A stretch of DNA of 7,068 nt from JAWLFY01 sp964462125 (GCA_964462125.1 CAYWXT010000275.1:1-7068), one strand, 5' to 3'; numbered from the stretch's first letter, positions 1 to 6,687 are shown. A program made the numbers and translations. The notes: generated from the letters alone by a model not told the origin.

Positions 1-677
1 ATCTTGAGGAGTCTTGATTTTGGATTTGCGTTGCGCTCACAGAATGGACAGCTACGTCGGCGGTAGAAGTTGATGACATCGTACAAGTCGCGCGGGCGCG
101 TGCGTTCTTTGAGCGCCCGGATTTTCTCTGCAAAGACTTCAGCATAGGAATAGGCCTGAATGCTTATCCCGCCATCAGGGCAGTCACTGTAATTGTGGCG
201 CACCCATATCATAACCGGCTCATCGACTACGACCTCGTCGGCCGAAAGGTCGAGTTTAACTCGCGGCATCGAATGCTTTCCGGAATACGTCGCCGGGCCT
301 TTGTAATAGACGCGTCCCTGGCAGGATTCAACGCCTCGTGGATTTGTGTAAATATCGAATCTCATCCGATCGGCCGGAATCTCGATACCGCTCTGTTCAT
401 ATATCCACTCGGTAATCTCCGCGAACGTTTCACGAAGAAAGCCCGCATCGATGTGCGATGCGTCACGCAACGTGAAATCGAGGTCTTCGGAGAATCGGTA
501 TGTTTCAAAATAGCATTTCTTGAGGCATGTCCCTCCCTTGAAAATCCACGCCTCATGAAGTGCTGCCTGCTGGTTGATGCCCGCCAACAGCCACCCGAGC
601 ACGTAATCTTTCTCGATAACGTGCGGTCGCAAGTTGGACTGCGTGGCTACTTCAATGATTTCATGCTTCGGTATCAC
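1..677 (-). CDS. abiEii: AbiEii-type nucleotidyltransferase toxin (type IV TA), C-terminus cut by window edge
   Basis: This is the toxin half of an AbiE system, a cytoplasmic DNA polymerase beta-fold nucleotidyltransferase of the AbiEii/AbiGii family. Family members transfer nucleotides to cellular targets (tRNA in the studied MenT relatives), causing growth arrest or abortive infection. I translated it by hand: the frame is open from a GTG at 677 to base 1, giving 225 residues. Visible family landmarks are EKDYVL (22-27), FKGGTCLKK (46-54) followed by SEDLDF (63-68), which together form the GG(S/T)-x(n)-DxD metal/nucleotide motif with D65 and D67, then RVKLDLS (139-145, a likely third acidic residue), and EKIRALKERTRPRDLYD (184-200), the usual downstream Lys and RDLYD motifs. 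GTG is the only sensible start: it overlaps the antitoxin stop (GTGA) and has GGAAGGGAG about 8 bases upstream. The catalytic motifs are intact, so the toxin is probably active. The rest of the C-terminus lies outside the window. Confidence 0.93.
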   Translation of the reverse strand, partial: MIPKHEIIEVATQSNLRPHVIEKDYVLGWLLAGINQQAALHEAWIFKGGTCLKKCYFETYRFSEDLDFTLRDASHIDAGFLRETFAEITEWIYEQSGIEIPADRMRFDIYTNPRGVESCQGRVYYKGPATYSGKHSMPRVKLDLSADEVVVDEPVMIWVRHNYSDCPDGGISIQAYSYAEVFAEKIRALKERTRPRDLYDVINFYRRRSCPFCERNANPKSRLLK

Positions 678-1495
678 GCGGTCGGCTCCCTTCCAAAGGA
701 GAGGATGGACGGGATGAAGAGCCGCCAGCGAGTTATCAACTTATCGCCCTTGAGCGCGGGATCAAGCTGCGCATTGCCTTTGCTCAGTCGCGATCTGCAG
801 GCAGGTACGAGCAGATTATCCTCTCCCAGTAGCCTCTCAGATAGGAAGCCCAACCGCTTGAACACGGCCGCGTTACCAAGGCGCTCAGCATATTCGACCA
901 GCTTTTCAGGATTGTGGTGCGGCCCTTCGATGTAGTTCTTAAAGCAGTCAATGACATGCTCTACGCCACCGCCGGTCCAAGGACTGGAGAGCAGGTCCAC
1001 GATTGTTCTCGTGGGGTCGGACACCGACAACTTCTTTTCCTTTTTCCATACGGTCTTCATGCCGAATTGCTTTTCCGGCGAAATGTGCGTCACCACGAAC
1101 GGGATGTTGTGGATGACTTGGTGCCGATGAGCGACAGGACGTCTGGTAAAAACACAGATGTCCCGGAAAATCTGTTCCGTCAGGTCCCAGTACTCAGCGG
1201 CCGACCAGCCACCGACATACGCGGGTCCAAAGAGGTCGGGAATGACGATCCATGCATCCTCCAGAGCCTGTTCCTTGCTGACCGACTCTATCGGAACCGG
1301 GACGTAGACCCCCCTCTTGATACGGCTTAGCCAACCCTGCTGACACCAGCGCGCGAGTGTCTTTGCTGCGTCCTGCCTTTCGGTTCCCAGAATGTGAGCG
1401 GCTTCTTCTACCGTGAAGACGTCTCCACCCGCGCGCAGCAATTTGCCCAAGCGTTCCCGCGTCCGCGAGCGGCCATGGCTTCCATTACGGGGCAT
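674..1495 (-). CDS. abiEi: AbiEi-type antitoxin / transcriptional repressor (type IV TA)
   Basis: This is the antitoxin of the AbiE pair. Known AbiEi proteins neutralise the toxin without stable binding (type IV) and repress their own operon through an N-terminal winged helix. The predicted protein has 273 residues, the usual AbiEi length. Residues 26-62 form the helix-turn-helix (VFTVEEAAHILG, then ARWCQQGWL) and RGVYVPVP (61-68) is the typical wing. The C-terminal antitoxin domain shows GGWSAAEYWDL (95-105), SDPTRTIVDLL (159-169), RLGFLSERLL (214-223) and LDPALKGDKLITRWRL (244-259). I chose the ATG at 1495 because it follows a strong AGGAGGT. An in-frame TTG at 1516 would add seven residues but has no Shine-Dalgarno sequence. 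Its TGA shares four bases with the toxin start, so the two are translationally coupled. The gene is intact. Confidence 0.93.
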   Translation of the reverse strand: MPRNGSHGRSRTRERLGKLLRAGGDVFTVEEAAHILGTERQDAAKTLARWCQQGWLSRIKRGVYVPVPIESVSKEQALEDAWIVIPDLFGPAYVGGWSAAEYWDLTEQIFRDICVFTRRPVAHRHQVIHNIPFVVTHISPEKQFGMKTVWKKEKKLSVSDPTRTIVDLLSSPWTGGGVEHVIDCFKNYIEGPHHNPEKLVEYAERLGNAAVFKRLGFLSERLLGEDNLLVPACRSRLSKGNAQLDPALKGDKLITRWRLFIPSILSFGREPTA

Positions 1496-1505
1496 ACGAC
1501 ATTCG

Positions 1506-1512
1506 ACCTCCT
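1506..1512 (-). promoter_or_regulatory. Shine-Dalgarno of abiEi
   Basis: AGGAGGT on the minus strand lies 10 bases before the ATG at 1495. It lies inside the short extension that the upstream TTG (1516) would encode, and so decides for the ATG start. Confidence 0.7.
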
Positions 1513-1541
1513 GCAATTCACCGGAAAAGCGGACTATTCAA

Positions 1542-1559
1542 GTCGTAATGTACCACGAC
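1542..1559. promoter_or_regulatory. Inverted repeat, candidate AbiEi operator (promoter-downstream)
   Basis: GTCGT (1542-1546) and ACGAC (1555-1559) form a perfect 5-bp inverted repeat with an 8-base spacer. It lies just downstream of the TATACT -10 candidate, where a transcription start would fall. AbiEi repressors are known to bind inverted repeats at their own promoter. The assignment to this site is inference from position. Confidence 0.4.
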
Positions 1560-1569
1560 CCACAAGCAA

Positions 1570-1575
1570 AGTATA
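1570..1575 (-). promoter_or_regulatory. Candidate -10 element of the abiE operon
   Basis: TATACT on the minus strand, one base off TATAAT, would start a transcript near 1563 with a leader of about 70 bases before abiEi. The bases 17 upstream (AAAGGT) do not resemble TTGACA, so the promoter may be weak, activator-dependent or wrongly placed. Confidence 0.4.
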
Positions 1576-1586
1576 TCACAAATGGA

Positions 1587-1601
1587 GAAAACACCTTTTT
1601 C
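1587..1601. promoter_or_regulatory. Inverted repeat, second candidate operator (-35 region)
   Basis: GAAAA (1587-1591) and TTTTC (1597-1601) form a perfect 5-bp inverted repeat around a 5-base centre. It lies over the expected -35 position of the abiE promoter. Its sequence differs from the repeat at 1542-1559, so the two are not obviously copies of one site. Confidence 0.3.
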
Positions 1602-2071
1602 GGGGAACATCATGGTGTTGAATGTACTTGACACACGCGCGGACGGCGGTTCACCCCATTCCGCTAGACCTGAAAGCCGAGTCACGTGGGTGCGTCGCCG
1701 TCCGGGCGTCGGCACAAAAATTGGCACAGAATCCTGGAAAATATTGGCTTTGTGGCGTGGCTGAATGTCCCGCGATGATCGACGCAAGTCGTTTGTGAGA
1801 AATAGTTTACGGACGGTGACGCTGAGCCTCTTGTGACGCGCTCGATGGCCTCCGGAGCCGGAAGTTGGCTGGCCCAATTTGCCAGGGAATGCGGCGATCG
1901 GGATCGGTTGACCGAGGCCTGCTTGCGTCAGCGGGACTTGATCCAATCGCTGAAAGGGCGAGTGGTCGTCGTAAGGAACGTCAGTCGGTTCGCGACATGG
2001 ATGGCGACGCAACAGGCCACGACACGGTAAACGTGGGACGCCGCCGGAATCTGCTTGACTGACCGGAGAAT
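1602..2071. other. Intergenic stretch without a convincing gene
   Basis: About 470 bases between the abiE promoter and the end of the three-gene operon. Open frames exist on both strands: plus 1833-2030 (65 codons), and a minus frame whose first start is near 2012 and which runs to 1518 (164 codons). None has a recognised domain, a good ribosome binding site or a family-like composition. The plus frame ending near 1764 reads KIGTESWKILALWRG and could be the decayed end of a gene, but I cannot name it. A weak 5-bp inverted repeat CCACG/CGTGG lies at 2017-2036 without a T-run. I see no tRNA, transposon end or terminator. Confidence 0.5.
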
Positions 2072-2083
2072 ATAGACGTCTAT
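2072..2083. repeat. Perfect 12-bp palindrome ATAGACGTCTAT
   Basis: The sequence is its own reverse complement over 12 bases, with no loop, and lies 9 bases beyond the stop codon (2093-2095) of the last gene of the minus-strand operon. Without a loop it is unlikely to act as an intrinsic terminator. A dimeric DNA-binding protein site, a restriction/modification site (central GACGTC) or chance are all possible. Confidence 0.45.
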
Positions 2084-2092
2084 TGAAGCTGC

Positions 2093-3118
2093 TTACTGGG
2101 CTCGCGAGCGACTGCCTTGAGGGCCGCCCATGATCGGTTGTCCCTTTGGAAGCGGACGGGCGGCGGCGGCGAAGCCTCGGGCGTAGAGATGCTCCTTGAG
2201 CTTGCGAAACGACGCGAAGCTGTCGGGGTAGACCCAGACGGTGATCGTGGTGGCGTCGGGGTCGCGGCCGGCGAGCTCAATATCGAGCTGGCTGCTTTCG
2301 GCAAGGACTTTTTCAATCGGTTGCCCGTGGGGTTCTTCAAGCGGTTCGACCATCATGCCGACCAGTTGGATGCGGGTGGCGACGCCGACCTGCCCGCCAC
2401 GGCGGATCGACTCGTTGTTCTTGCTCATCGCATACTTCGCGACGTACCCGCGTACCGGTCCCACGGCGGCATCGAACTGGCCGTCTCGGGAGCTGCCGAC
2501 CATCCGCGAAAAATCGCGGCGGATTTCATTGAGTAACAACTGGATCGGGACGAGCGACAGCCGGTTGTCCTTCAACCGAAAGTGGATCTCGTCACCGAAC
2601 ACGGTCTTGGCCATCGGCGTCGGCAGATGATCCACAGCGACGACCGGATCTTCCCGCTCTTCCAGCCGCTTGCGTTGGCTGCGCAGAGCCGCGAGCTTCT
2701 CTTGGGCCTGATTGCGTTCGGACTTCCGTTCGGCCGCTGCGACCGATCGCTTGTCGAGATCGCGTTTGTTGTCGTCCCATGCCGCCTTGGCTTCGGCGAG
2801 CAGGTCGAGCATCAGCCCCCGTTTCTCACGGCGGGCTTCGACCTGTTTTTCGAACTGGCGGATGCGGGACTCGAGTCGGTCCGAGTCGGCCTGGGCCGCA
2901 GCGGCGCGCGATGCCTGGTCGTTCAGCGACGCCAATTGCGAGTCGGTGGCAAGTTCCGACTTGGTCTCGTCCTCTTGGATCTCTTCGATCACCTGTTGCG
3001 ACTGGGTTCCCAGAACGACGACCAGGATTATCAGGATCCCGACCAGGTTGGCGACGATGTCCAGAAAGGCATCGTGGCCCAATTCCAACTGCATTCCACG
3101 ACGTCGTGAACGGCTCAT
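2093..3118 (-). CDS. ExbD/TolR/MotB-like single-span envelope protein (third gene of the operon)
   Basis: No named family is recognised with certainty. The 341-residue protein has a short basic N-terminus (MSRSRRRG), one membrane helix at about 18-37 (FLDIVANLVGILIILVVV) with Asp20 at its start, a long charged coiled coil (about 44-155), and an extracytoplasmic alpha/beta domain (about 160-325) with EIHFRLKDNRLSLVP (177-191) and TITVWVYPDSFASFRKL (291-307). It ends in a Gly/Pro/Ser-rich tail. The topology and the Asp match ExbD/TolR/MotB partners of MotA/TolQ/ExbB channels, where that Asp carries the proton. I infer it is the ion-coupling, force-transmitting partner of the channel encoded at 5139-6680. 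Its ATG overlaps the stop of the preceding gene (ATGA), and GAAGG lies about 9 bases upstream. There is no OmpA-type peptidoglycan-binding domain. The function of the complex is unknown. Confidence 0.85.
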   Translation of the reverse strand: MSRSRRRGMQLELGHDAFLDIVANLVGILIILVVVLGTQSQQVIEEIQEDETKSELATDSQLASLNDQASRAAAAQADSDRLESRIRQFEKQVEARREKRGLMLDLLAEAKAAWDDNKRDLDKRSVAAAERKSERNQAQEKLAALRSQRKRLEEREDPVVAVDHLPTPMAKTVFGDEIHFRLKDNRLSLVPIQLLLNEIRRDFSRMVGSSRDGQFDAAVGPVRGYVAKYAMSKNNESIRRGGQVGVATRIQLVGMMVEPLEEPHGQPIEKVLAESSQLDIELAGRDPDATTITVWVYPDSFASFRKLKEHLYARGFAAAARPLPKGQPIMGGPQGSRSRAQ

Positions 3119-5142
3119 CGTCTCGAACCTTCGCTGGAGGGAACGTGTCGGACTTCCACACCGCTGTCGGACATGAAGGCTTTCAATTGTTCGAAGCGGG
3201 CTTCAGCTTGCGGTGCCAACTCCACCTCCAACCGCGGTTGCCAGCGACCTCCCGGCAGCGGCGCTCCCCAACGGGCGACACGGTCGCGAACGGCGGTGGC
3301 CAGTTCCAATGTTGCGCGGCGGGGATCACGGTCACTCACCCCAAACACCTGAATCCCGCCGCCGCTGGACGGAGGGAGCAGAACAAACCGGTCGGGATAG
3401 CAGACGACGCGCATGCTGCGCACCACGGAGGTCCCGCGGACGCCGGCCATCTGCTTTGGAAGCGCCCAATCGTTTCCTTGTCGTTTGACCAAATCGGATC
3501 GGGGTGTTGAATCCGAGGCTTGGGCGTTGACCGAGGAGGGTGCCTGCTGCTGTTGGGAGTCCGGCGATTGCGGAGGGGGTGAGCTCATGCCGCTGGGCGA
3601 CGCGGACGCGCCGTCGGCCTGGTTCATCGGTTGGTCTTGCGGGTCCGCATCAGCACCGCGGCCGGCCGGCCGCTGGCCATCATCGCCCGAGCCGTCTTGG
3701 TCCGGTTGCTGCAGGGTGCCAGGTCGTCCCGCGAGCGAGTCTTGCTCGGATAGTTCCTGGTATTCCGGGCGGGTTTCCTCTCCTGGGGCCGCCTCAGCTC
3801 CCCGGTGCGCCTCAGCTCCCCGGTGCGCGTCAGCTCCCCGGTGCGAGTCGATCTCCGTTGGCACTCCATCGGCGGTCCCTTGCTGGGATCCGTCGGTTTG
3901 ACCGGCCGCTTCCTGGAGTCGCTGATCGAGTTGTTCGGTTGTGTTGCGCGACGCCCCGAGTTCGCTGCCATCCCACGATCGATTCGGCGATGCGTTTTGA
4001 CGACGTACTGATCGGGAGAAGCGGTTGAGGGGATCGGCGACCGAGGCGGCATTGGAACTGCTTGCCTCTTTGTAGCCGCCGGCGCGCGACATACGATCGA
4101 GCTTCGCAGCGGAGAGTGTTGGCAACGGTCCAGCCGATCCGCGCCGTGGCGACGAGCCGGGTCCGGCCGCGGAGCCCGAGGCATGCGCGCCGCTTGCTGT
4201 CGATCGTTGGCCTTGCGCCCCGGCGACGAAATGCTGCTGCGCCTGCTGGCCCTGCACCGCCTCTTGGATTGCCCGCTCGATCCGATCTCGCAGCTCCGAA
4301 TCTGGGGATGGAAACGCGAGTTCGGTTTCGCTGGCGACCAGCTCGTATCCGAACTGGTCGTCCCAATCCGCCATCGCCCGGCGGGCAGCGGCGTAAGTGT
4401 CGATTCCGCCCGGCCGCACGACCAACAGCGGGTAAGGCGGAATCGGGTCCTGGTAATGCTGCATCGCATGATGCCGGACCACTCTCAGCACGCTGTCGAG
4501 CGGATTGGCGGCGGGGGTGGAGTCGCGCAGCTGTGCGATCGAGATCGATGCTCCCTCGGGCCACACGGTCAAACCGTCCGCGGTGCATTCGAGATAAACG
4601 GGACGGCGGTCGGTGCCGTTGGGTCCTTGATGAGGGACGATGACGACCCGCGGCTCCCGGTCTTGCTGTTCGGACTCCAGTTGTTCCAACGCCTCCTGTT
4701 CGGCTTCGATCTCCTCGCGCAGCAAGACCAGGTCGTCCGTGTCGGGTTGGTGCTCGTTTTCGGACATCGCTGTTTCGACCTCGTCGCGAAGTCGCCGCAG
4801 TTGTTTTGCGATTCGGCGCAGATGCTCTTCGAGGTGGGTAAGTTCGTCCCGTTTCTCCGCCAATTCCGCGGTCTGTTTGGTGCGATGCGAGACGAGTTGC
4901 TCCACGCGATACTCTCCCTCGGCGATCAATTGTTCGGCACGCGTGGAGGTCAGCCGTGTCGCGGGTGCGTCATCCTCGGCTTCGGACGGCGATTCGGCCG
5001 ACCTGGCCGCTTCCTGCTGGGCCGCATCGGTCGCGTTTTGGGCGACCAGGGCGAGGAACAGGATCAGGGTGCCGAGGGTGCAGACGAGTACCGCCAAGAA
5101 TGGAAACAGGTTGGGGGCGAGCTCGTTACGACGGCGACTCAT
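3115..5142 (-). CDS. Large single-span envelope protein with duplicated alpha/beta domain and disordered linker (second gene of the operon)
   Basis: I cannot assign a named family. The 675-residue protein has a basic N-terminus (MSRRRNELAP), one membrane helix at 12-33 (LFPFLAVLVCTLGTLILFLA), a coiled coil in two parts (about 64-129 and 138-162), an alpha/beta domain A (about 165-280; RRPVYLECTADGLTVWPEG, then PLLVVRPGGIDTYAAARRAM), a Gln/Ser/Gly/Asp-rich, probably disordered linker (about 300-555), and a C-terminal domain B (about 557-667; MRVVCYPDRFVLLPP, then LEVELAPQAEARFEQLKAF). Domains A and B look like diverged copies. Topology is ExbD-like, but the helix has no Asp or Glu; Ala17 aligns with the Asp20 of the next gene's helix. 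I infer a structural or regulatory partner in the channel complex. It is coupled to both neighbours by ATGA overlaps. The ATG at 5142 has only a modest GAGG upstream, so translation probably depends on coupling. Confidence 0.82.
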   Translation of the reverse strand: MSRRRNELAPNLFPFLAVLVCTLGTLILFLALVAQNATDAAQQEAARSAESPSEAEDDAPATRLTSTRAEQLIAEGEYRVEQLVSHRTKQTAELAEKRDELTHLEEHLRRIAKQLRRLRDEVETAMSENEHQPDTDDLVLLREEIEAEQEALEQLESEQQDREPRVVIVPHQGPNGTDRRPVYLECTADGLTVWPEGASISIAQLRDSTPAANPLDSVLRVVRHHAMQHYQDPIPPYPLLVVRPGGIDTYAAARRAMADWDDQFGYELVASETELAFPSPDSELRDRIERAIQEAVQGQQAQQHFVAGAQGQRSTASGAHASGSAAGPGSSPRRGSAGPLPTLSAAKLDRMSRAGGYKEASSSNAASVADPLNRFSRSVRRQNASPNRSWDGSELGASRNTTEQLDQRLQEAAGQTDGSQQGTADGVPTEIDSHRGADAHRGAEAHRGAEAAPGEETRPEYQELSEQDSLAGRPGTLQQPDQDGSGDDGQRPAGRGADADPQDQPMNQADGASASPSGMSSPPPQSPDSQQQQAPSSVNAQASDSTPRSDLVKRQGNDWALPKQMAGVRGTSVVRSMRVVCYPDRFVLLPPSSGGGIQVFGVSDRDPRRATLELATAVRDRVARWGAPLPGGRWQPRLEVELAPQAEARFEQLKAFMSDSGVEVRHVPSSEGSRR
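3791..3844. repeat. Three tandem 18-bp units inside the second operon gene
   Basis: Three adjacent 18-base units (3791-3808, 3809-3826, 3827-3844) read GCCTCAGCTCCCCGGTGC on the plus strand. The first two are identical and the third differs by one base. They encode three HRGA(E/D)A hexapeptides (residues 435-452) in the disordered linker. The unit is a multiple of three, so copy number can change by slippage without a frameshift. Confidence 0.9.
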
Positions 5143-6680
5143 GCGGCATGCCTCGAACGACCGTCCGGATCCGGGTTCCGCGATTCTGGGCGCAGCGGTT
5201 GTTGGGGCCGTGACTGGGAGGGTGGGGCAGGGCGGTCGGGGAGTTCTCGGGCCAACGTGTCGACTGCCCGCGCCAGGATCACCATCGCTTCGGCCATCCC
5301 TTCACCGGCGGCGGTTTCGACGCTGTGGGCCACCTGCTCATTGGTCGCGCGTAACCGTTCGAGGTTGGCATCGAGCGAGGCCTGGACCGCCTGCAACGAT
5401 TCCGCGCGGCGGTTGGTGTCGGTCAAGTCGGCGCACTGCACCGCCAACTGTTGGTGATGCGACAGCAGCGACTCAGCGGAATCATCGAGCATCTCCCGCC
5501 AATGCTCGGCCTGGCGCTCGAAGCGGTCTCCGGCGAATCGCGCCGACTCGTCGATGGTCCCCGAATGATCGCGGAGGGCGGCATGGAGGTTCTCGACCAA
5601 GTGGCGGACTTGCGACTCGGTCCGGTCGTTGGCCCGCTGCAGTGATTCCTGCAGCGACTCGGCGTGGTTGCGGAGTGCCGGGGTCAGGCTCGCTTGCACC
5701 ACCTGAGCAAACTCGTCGGCACCTGCTTTCTGAACCTCGTGCCAATGCCGGTTGGCTTCGTCGATCGTTTGCCGCCACAGTTCGGTTTGGCTCGAAATCG
5801 ATTCGGCCACCGCCGCCCGGATGCCGTCGCACAGATTCGAGACCAACGCTGTTTGATTGTCCGCCGCATCGTCGCTGGGCAGACAGGCGGAAAGGAGCTG
5901 CCCGATGCGAGAGTCGAGGGCGGCCAGTAAACGCTGTTCGGACCGCTCGATCGGGAATTGGAAGAAGATCGCGACCACCGACAGGACCAGCCCCAGGGCC
6001 GTCGTGTCGAAGGCGACGTACAGCCCGCTTTTCAGCCGATCGACCGCCGCGGTGCCGTCGCTGAAGTCGAGTCCCCCGAGCGTCTGCGTGATTCCGATCA
6101 CCGTCCCCAGGAAACCGAGCATCGGGATTGCCCAGACGATGATCCGCACCAAACCGAGCGAATCGTGCGCCGCGTCGGCGTCCCGCCCCGAGAGTTCGCG
6201 GAGATCATCGGCCAAATGTTTGGTCGTTCCCCGATGGGTCTGCCGCGTCAGCAGCTCCCGTAAGCGATTGACGACCAGGCTGCGTCGCGTGGCACTCGGC
6301 AACTGGTCGATCGCCGTGATCCATTGACGAGCTGCGTGTGCCGCGTCGTGCTGCTCGCGCCACCGTCCTGCCGGCGACTCCGATTGCAGGGACGGGAGCA
6401 GATCCTCGTCGCGTATCCGCCGGAACCGGGTCCACTGGGCCGACACCGTCCAGTGCTTGTGAATCAGAATCGCGACCGCGATCCAAAACAGCGTCGTTGC
6501 GACGACGGCGACCGGATGGCCGAGAAAGTACCGGCTCAACGCCGGCAGACCGGACCCCCATACCACCAGATAGAACACGCCGGCAGCCAACACGCCGAGG
6601 CTGGCGGGGAGCGTCCCGGTCGACCGCGGCGCAGTCGCGGACGACGAGTCGGGGGGAGATGTGTTCCACTGGTCGCTCAC
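5139..6680 (-). CDS. MotA/TolQ/ExbB-type proton-channel protein with long coiled-coil tail (first gene of the operon)
   Basis: The protein belongs to the MotA/TolQ/ExbB inner-membrane channel superfamily, whose members form pentamers around a dimer of ExbD/MotB-type partners and use ion flow to drive motion or force. It has 513 residues: membrane segments at about 24-45 and 56-74, a cytoplasmic helical region (about 80-170), then the channel domain with segments at about 176-199 and 219-244. Family motifs are GFLGTVIG (189-196) and FDTTALGL (224-231). Residues about 246-480 form a long charged helical tail (e.g. ELWRQTIDEA, EHWREMLDDS), and the end is Pro/Arg-rich. TolQ and ExbB lack such a tail, whereas ZorA of Zorya has one. 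I chose the GTG at 6680 because AAGGGA lies 7 bases upstream. The in-frame ATG at 6758 has no spaced Shine-Dalgarno and would add a Gly/Arg-rich stretch. It leads the operon. Confidence 0.88.
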   Translation of the reverse strand: MSDQWNTSPPDSSSATAPRSTGTLPASLGVLAAGVFYLVVWGSGLPALSRYFLGHPVAVVATTLFWIAVAILIHKHWTVSAQWTRFRRIRDEDLLPSLQSESPAGRWREQHDAAHAARQWITAIDQLPSATRRSLVVNRLRELLTRQTHRGTTKHLADDLRELSGRDADAAHDSLGLVRIIVWAIPMLGFLGTVIGITQTLGGLDFSDGTAAVDRLKSGLYVAFDTTALGLVLSVVAIFFQFPIERSEQRLLAALDSRIGQLLSACLPSDDAADNQTALVSNLCDGIRAAVAESISSQTELWRQTIDEANRHWHEVQKAGADEFAQVVQASLTPALRNHAESLQESLQRANDRTESQVRHLVENLHAALRDHSGTIDESARFAGDRFERQAEHWREMLDDSAESLLSHHQQLAVQCADLTDTNRRAESLQAVQASLDANLERLRATNEQVAHSVETAAGEGMAEAMVILARAVDTLARELPDRPAPPSQSRPQQPLRPESRNPDPDGRSRHAA

Positions 6681-6687
6681 GGCCGAT

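Noticed and set aside
195..935. 246-codon open frame on the plus strand
   Set aside because: It lies opposite abiEii and the end of abiEi, whose minus-strand translations carry clear family motifs. The plus product resembles no protein and has no binding site.
1628..1633. Perfect TTGACA -35 element on the plus strand
   Set aside because: No -10-like hexamer follows at 16-18 bases and no plus-strand gene lies downstream.
1518..2012. Minus-strand open frame of 164 codons upstream of abiEi
   Set aside because: It has no ribosome binding site, no recognisable domain and a low-complexity Pro/Arg-rich product, and it overlaps the abiE promoter region.
2017..2036. CCACG/CGTGG inverted repeat as a terminator for the three-gene operon
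   Set aside because: The stem is only 5 bp with a 10-base loop and no T-run on the minus strand.
4183..6064. Two long plus-strand open frames (424 and 474 codons) across the channel operon
   Set aside because: They are opposite-strand shadows in GC-rich DNA. Their products are Arg/Ser/Pro-rich with no domain, while the minus-strand genes show membrane helices, motifs and coupled starts.
2093..6680. Operon as a bona fide Zorya system
   Set aside because: There is no OmpA-type peptidoglycan-binding domain in either partner and no ZorC, ZorD or ZorE gene in the window. Only the channel plus coiled-coil design is shared.
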